A stretch of DNA of 6,663 nucleotides from Lachnospiraceae bacterium (lineage in GTDB: Bacteria; Bacillota; Clostridia; Lachnospirales; Lachnospiraceae), in NCBI GenBank assembly GCA_003447895.1, contig DLYC01000293.1, forward strand, positions 314 to 6,976. Reading direction: 5' to 3'. A program made the translations under genes and the position numbers. Shown here piece after piece: positions 5,735 through 6,663 of this stretch (the first letter of the stretch is position 1; each line of letters begins with the position of its first letter). A model generated the notes under the pieces. It searched no databases, was not told where the DNA came from, and saw nothing but the letters and a program-made list of their open reading frames with translations.

Positions 5735-5785
5735 GCTGATACCTCCATTCCATGATATCTATGACTGTTCACCGCGCCCGCCGGC

Positions 5786-6214
5786 CTACCCTTTGACCAG
5801 CTGCACAATGAAAGCAAACAGTTTCGGGAAAAAGATCGTTCCGCCGGCGACGGCCGCCCAGATCGACGAGATGAGCACCGCCCCGGCCGCGCAGTCCTTG
5901 GCTCTCTTGGCCAGAGGCTTCCACTCGTCCGTCACAAGGTCCACCACCGATTCCACGGCCGTGTTGACAAGCTCCATCCCCATGATCAGCCCGAACAAAA
6001 GAAAGCAGATCAGCCACTCCGTCACGGAGATGTGCAGTATATTGCCGAAGATGATCACCATCACTGCGGCAAAACAGTGAATCCTGATATTTCTCTCCTC
6101 CACAAAGCAGATTACGATCCCGTTCCATGCATTCGCAAAGCTTCTGGGCAGAGACTGCCTTCTGCCGTTTATGGGAAGATCCTGTTTGTGAAGATCACTG
6201 TCGTTGTGTGCCAT
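5786..6214 (-). CDS. dgkA: Diacylglycerol/undecaprenol kinase, DagK family
   Basis: From the ATG at 6214 the protein has 142 residues. It is an integral membrane lipid kinase with three predicted helices (about 45-62, 65-87, 108-130). The residues I recall as catalytic in E. coli DgkA (Glu28, Glu69, Asn72, Glu76, Lys94, Asp95) all have counterparts at a constant offset of 12: Glu40, Glu81, Asn84, Glu88, Lys106, Asp107. They sit in EERNIRIH, MELVNTAVE and AKRAKDCAAGAVL. In Gram-positive bacteria this family mainly phosphorylates undecaprenol, recycling the cell-wall lipid carrier. A longer in-frame start exists at 6310, but it lies inside the terminator hairpin of the upstream gene and before the promoter at 6241-6270, so 6214 (ribosome binding site AAGGCGG about 9 nt upstream) is preferred. 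It is probably first in an operon with the phasin-like, kinase and oxidoreductase genes. The stop is TAG. Confidence 0.9.
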   Translation of the reverse strand: MAHNDSDLHKQDLPINGRRQSLPRSFANAWNGIVICFVEERNIRIHCFAAVMVIIFGNILHISVTEWLICFLLFGLIMGMELVNTAVESVVDLVTDEWKPLAKRAKDCAAGAVLISSIWAAVAGGTIFFPKLFAFIVQLVKG

Positions 6215-6240
6215 CCTGCGTGTCCGCCTTTCTGCTTTCC

Positions 6241-6270
6241 AGTATAACACTAATCGGACGCCGATGACAG
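6241..6270 (-). promoter_or_regulatory. Extended -10 promoter of the dagK operon
   Basis: On the - strand, CTGTCA (6270-6265) and TATACT (6246-6241) are 18 nt apart. TG sits one base before the -10, giving TGTTATACT. Transcription would start near 6234, about 20 nt before the dagK ATG, a compact leader holding just the ribosome binding site. Confidence 0.6.
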
Positions 6271-6285
6271 TAGGCGTTGGCGTCC
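6256..6285. repeat. Inverted repeat GGACGCC/GGCGTCC around the dagK -35
   Basis: GGACGCC (6256-6262) and GGCGTCC (6279-6285) are a perfect 7-bp dyad separated by 16 nt that spans the presumed -35. A further partial copy (GGCGTT, 6273-6278) lies inside. It is followed by TTTT on the + strand. It may be an operator, or a leftover of terminator structure; there is little else to decide between these. Confidence 0.35.
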
Positions 6286-6302
6286 TTTTGAGGCGCTTTC
6301 CG

Positions 6303-6349
6303 TAAAGCAAATAAGGCCCATTCTTTGCGAATGAGCCTTACTTGCTTTA
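6303..6349 (-). terminator. Terminator of the GlcD-type oxidase gene
   Basis: Bases 6303-6323 pair with 6329-6349 over a 5-nt loop. In - strand RNA every one of the 21 positions pairs, two as G-U; in + strand RNA the same two are A-C mismatches. So the hairpin is built for the - strand. The outer stem is A-rich/U-rich, as in intrinsic terminators that end in a U-tract (TTTGCTTTA). It begins 41 nt after the oxidase stop and isolates that gene from the dagK promoter. Confidence 0.75.
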
Positions 6350-6390
6350 TGTAAGTGTAACAGAACGTTATGCGGTGAATCTCTCTGTTC

Positions 6391-6663
6391 TCAGCTGACC
6401 TTGTAGCAGATCTTGCCGGGGTTCAGGATCATCTTGGGATCGAAGACTCTCTTGATGCCTTCCATCAGTCTCATCTGGGCAGGGCCCGAGAAATCTGCCA
6501 AATAGTCCATCTTGCCGTGTCCGATTCCGTGTTCGCCGGAGATCAGGCCGCCCATGTCCGCTGCCTTGTGATAGATATCCTTCATGAAGACTTCGACATC
6601 CTTCTGGAAGGTCTCCTTGTCTACGGAGTCGTCGCCGCAGGCATAGATGTGAAGGTTTCCGTC
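6391..6663 (-). CDS. FAD-linked oxidase, GlcD/D-lactate dehydrogenase type, C-terminal part (5' end outside window)
   Basis: The frame is open to the right edge and ends at TGA (6391-6393), giving the last 90 residues. It starts exactly at DGNLH, the conserved metal/substrate-binding segment of the FAD-linked oxidase C-terminal domain, and continues to GLISGEHGIGHGK, the second family signature. The tail, VFDPKMILNPGKIC, is the usual ending of GlcD, D-lactate and D-2-hydroxyacid dehydrogenases. These flavoproteins oxidise 2-hydroxy acids; in anaerobes they often pair with electron-transfer flavoprotein, but the neighbours that would show this are outside the window. The ATG at 6585 is internal. 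Substrate unassigned. Confidence 0.9.
   Translation of the reverse strand, partial: DGNLHIYACGDDSVDKETFQKDVEVFMKDIYHKAADMGGLISGEHGIGHGKMDYLADFSGPAQMRLMEGIKRVFDPKMILNPGKICYKVS

Noticed and set aside
5409..6080. 223-codon Ser/Ala-rich frame on the + strand
   Set aside because: It spans the antisense of two convincing genes and the gap between them; its Ser-rich composition mirrors the coiled-coil gene.
6215..6310. N-terminal extension of the lipid kinase from an ATG at 6310
   Set aside because: That start is within the upstream gene's terminator stem and ahead of a good promoter; the extension has no family similarity.

Overview
The window looks like chromosomal DNA from an anaerobic, moderately GC-rich Firmicute, most likely a Lachnospiraceae-type Clostridium relative. 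This rests on AGGAGG-like ribosome binding sites before nearly every gene, a PucR-type regulator, an undecaprenol/diacylglycerol kinase of the Gram-positive kind, and a kinase-plus-phasin-like pair that I associate with Firmicutes. The assignment is inference; no rRNA or marker gene is present.

Left block (1-1114, + strand): the 3' part of a mannitol-type polyol dehydrogenase is followed by a 70-bp near-perfect palindrome and then a complete PaaI-like hotdog thioesterase. A 13-bp hairpin separates this block from the convergent PucR-family regulator (1102-2253, - strand).

Centre (2254-2763): a divergent control region of about 260 bp carries a candidate pucR promoter, a perfect 7-3-7 inverted repeat, a TTGACA promoter and a GC-rich structured leader. 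These precede a 58-codon small gene on the + strand (2514-2690) with a strong ribosome binding site; I do not recognise its product. A second copy of the palindrome, in reverse orientation, lies between this gene and the convergent gene on its right.

Right block (2771-6214, - strand): this is a probable four-gene operon, in transcription order dagK-like lipid kinase, phasin-like coiled-coil protein, ABC1/UbiB-family atypical kinase with two C-terminal membrane helices, and a Gfo/Idh/MocA-family dehydrogenase. The kinase start overlaps the phasin-like stop (GTGA), and the last two genes are 16 nt apart. A good extended -10 promoter sits just upstream of dagK. Palindrome copy 2 followed by a T-rich run probably ends the operon. 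At the right edge is the C-terminal part of a GlcD-type FAD-linked oxidase with its own terminator hairpin.

Most of the window is ordinary metabolic and membrane housekeeping. The parts that standard families do not explain are the two inverted copies of a 64-bp palindromic repeat, whose differences include paired compensatory changes, and the small orphan gene with its elaborate upstream region. No CRISPR array, tRNA, rRNA or transposase gene is visible.
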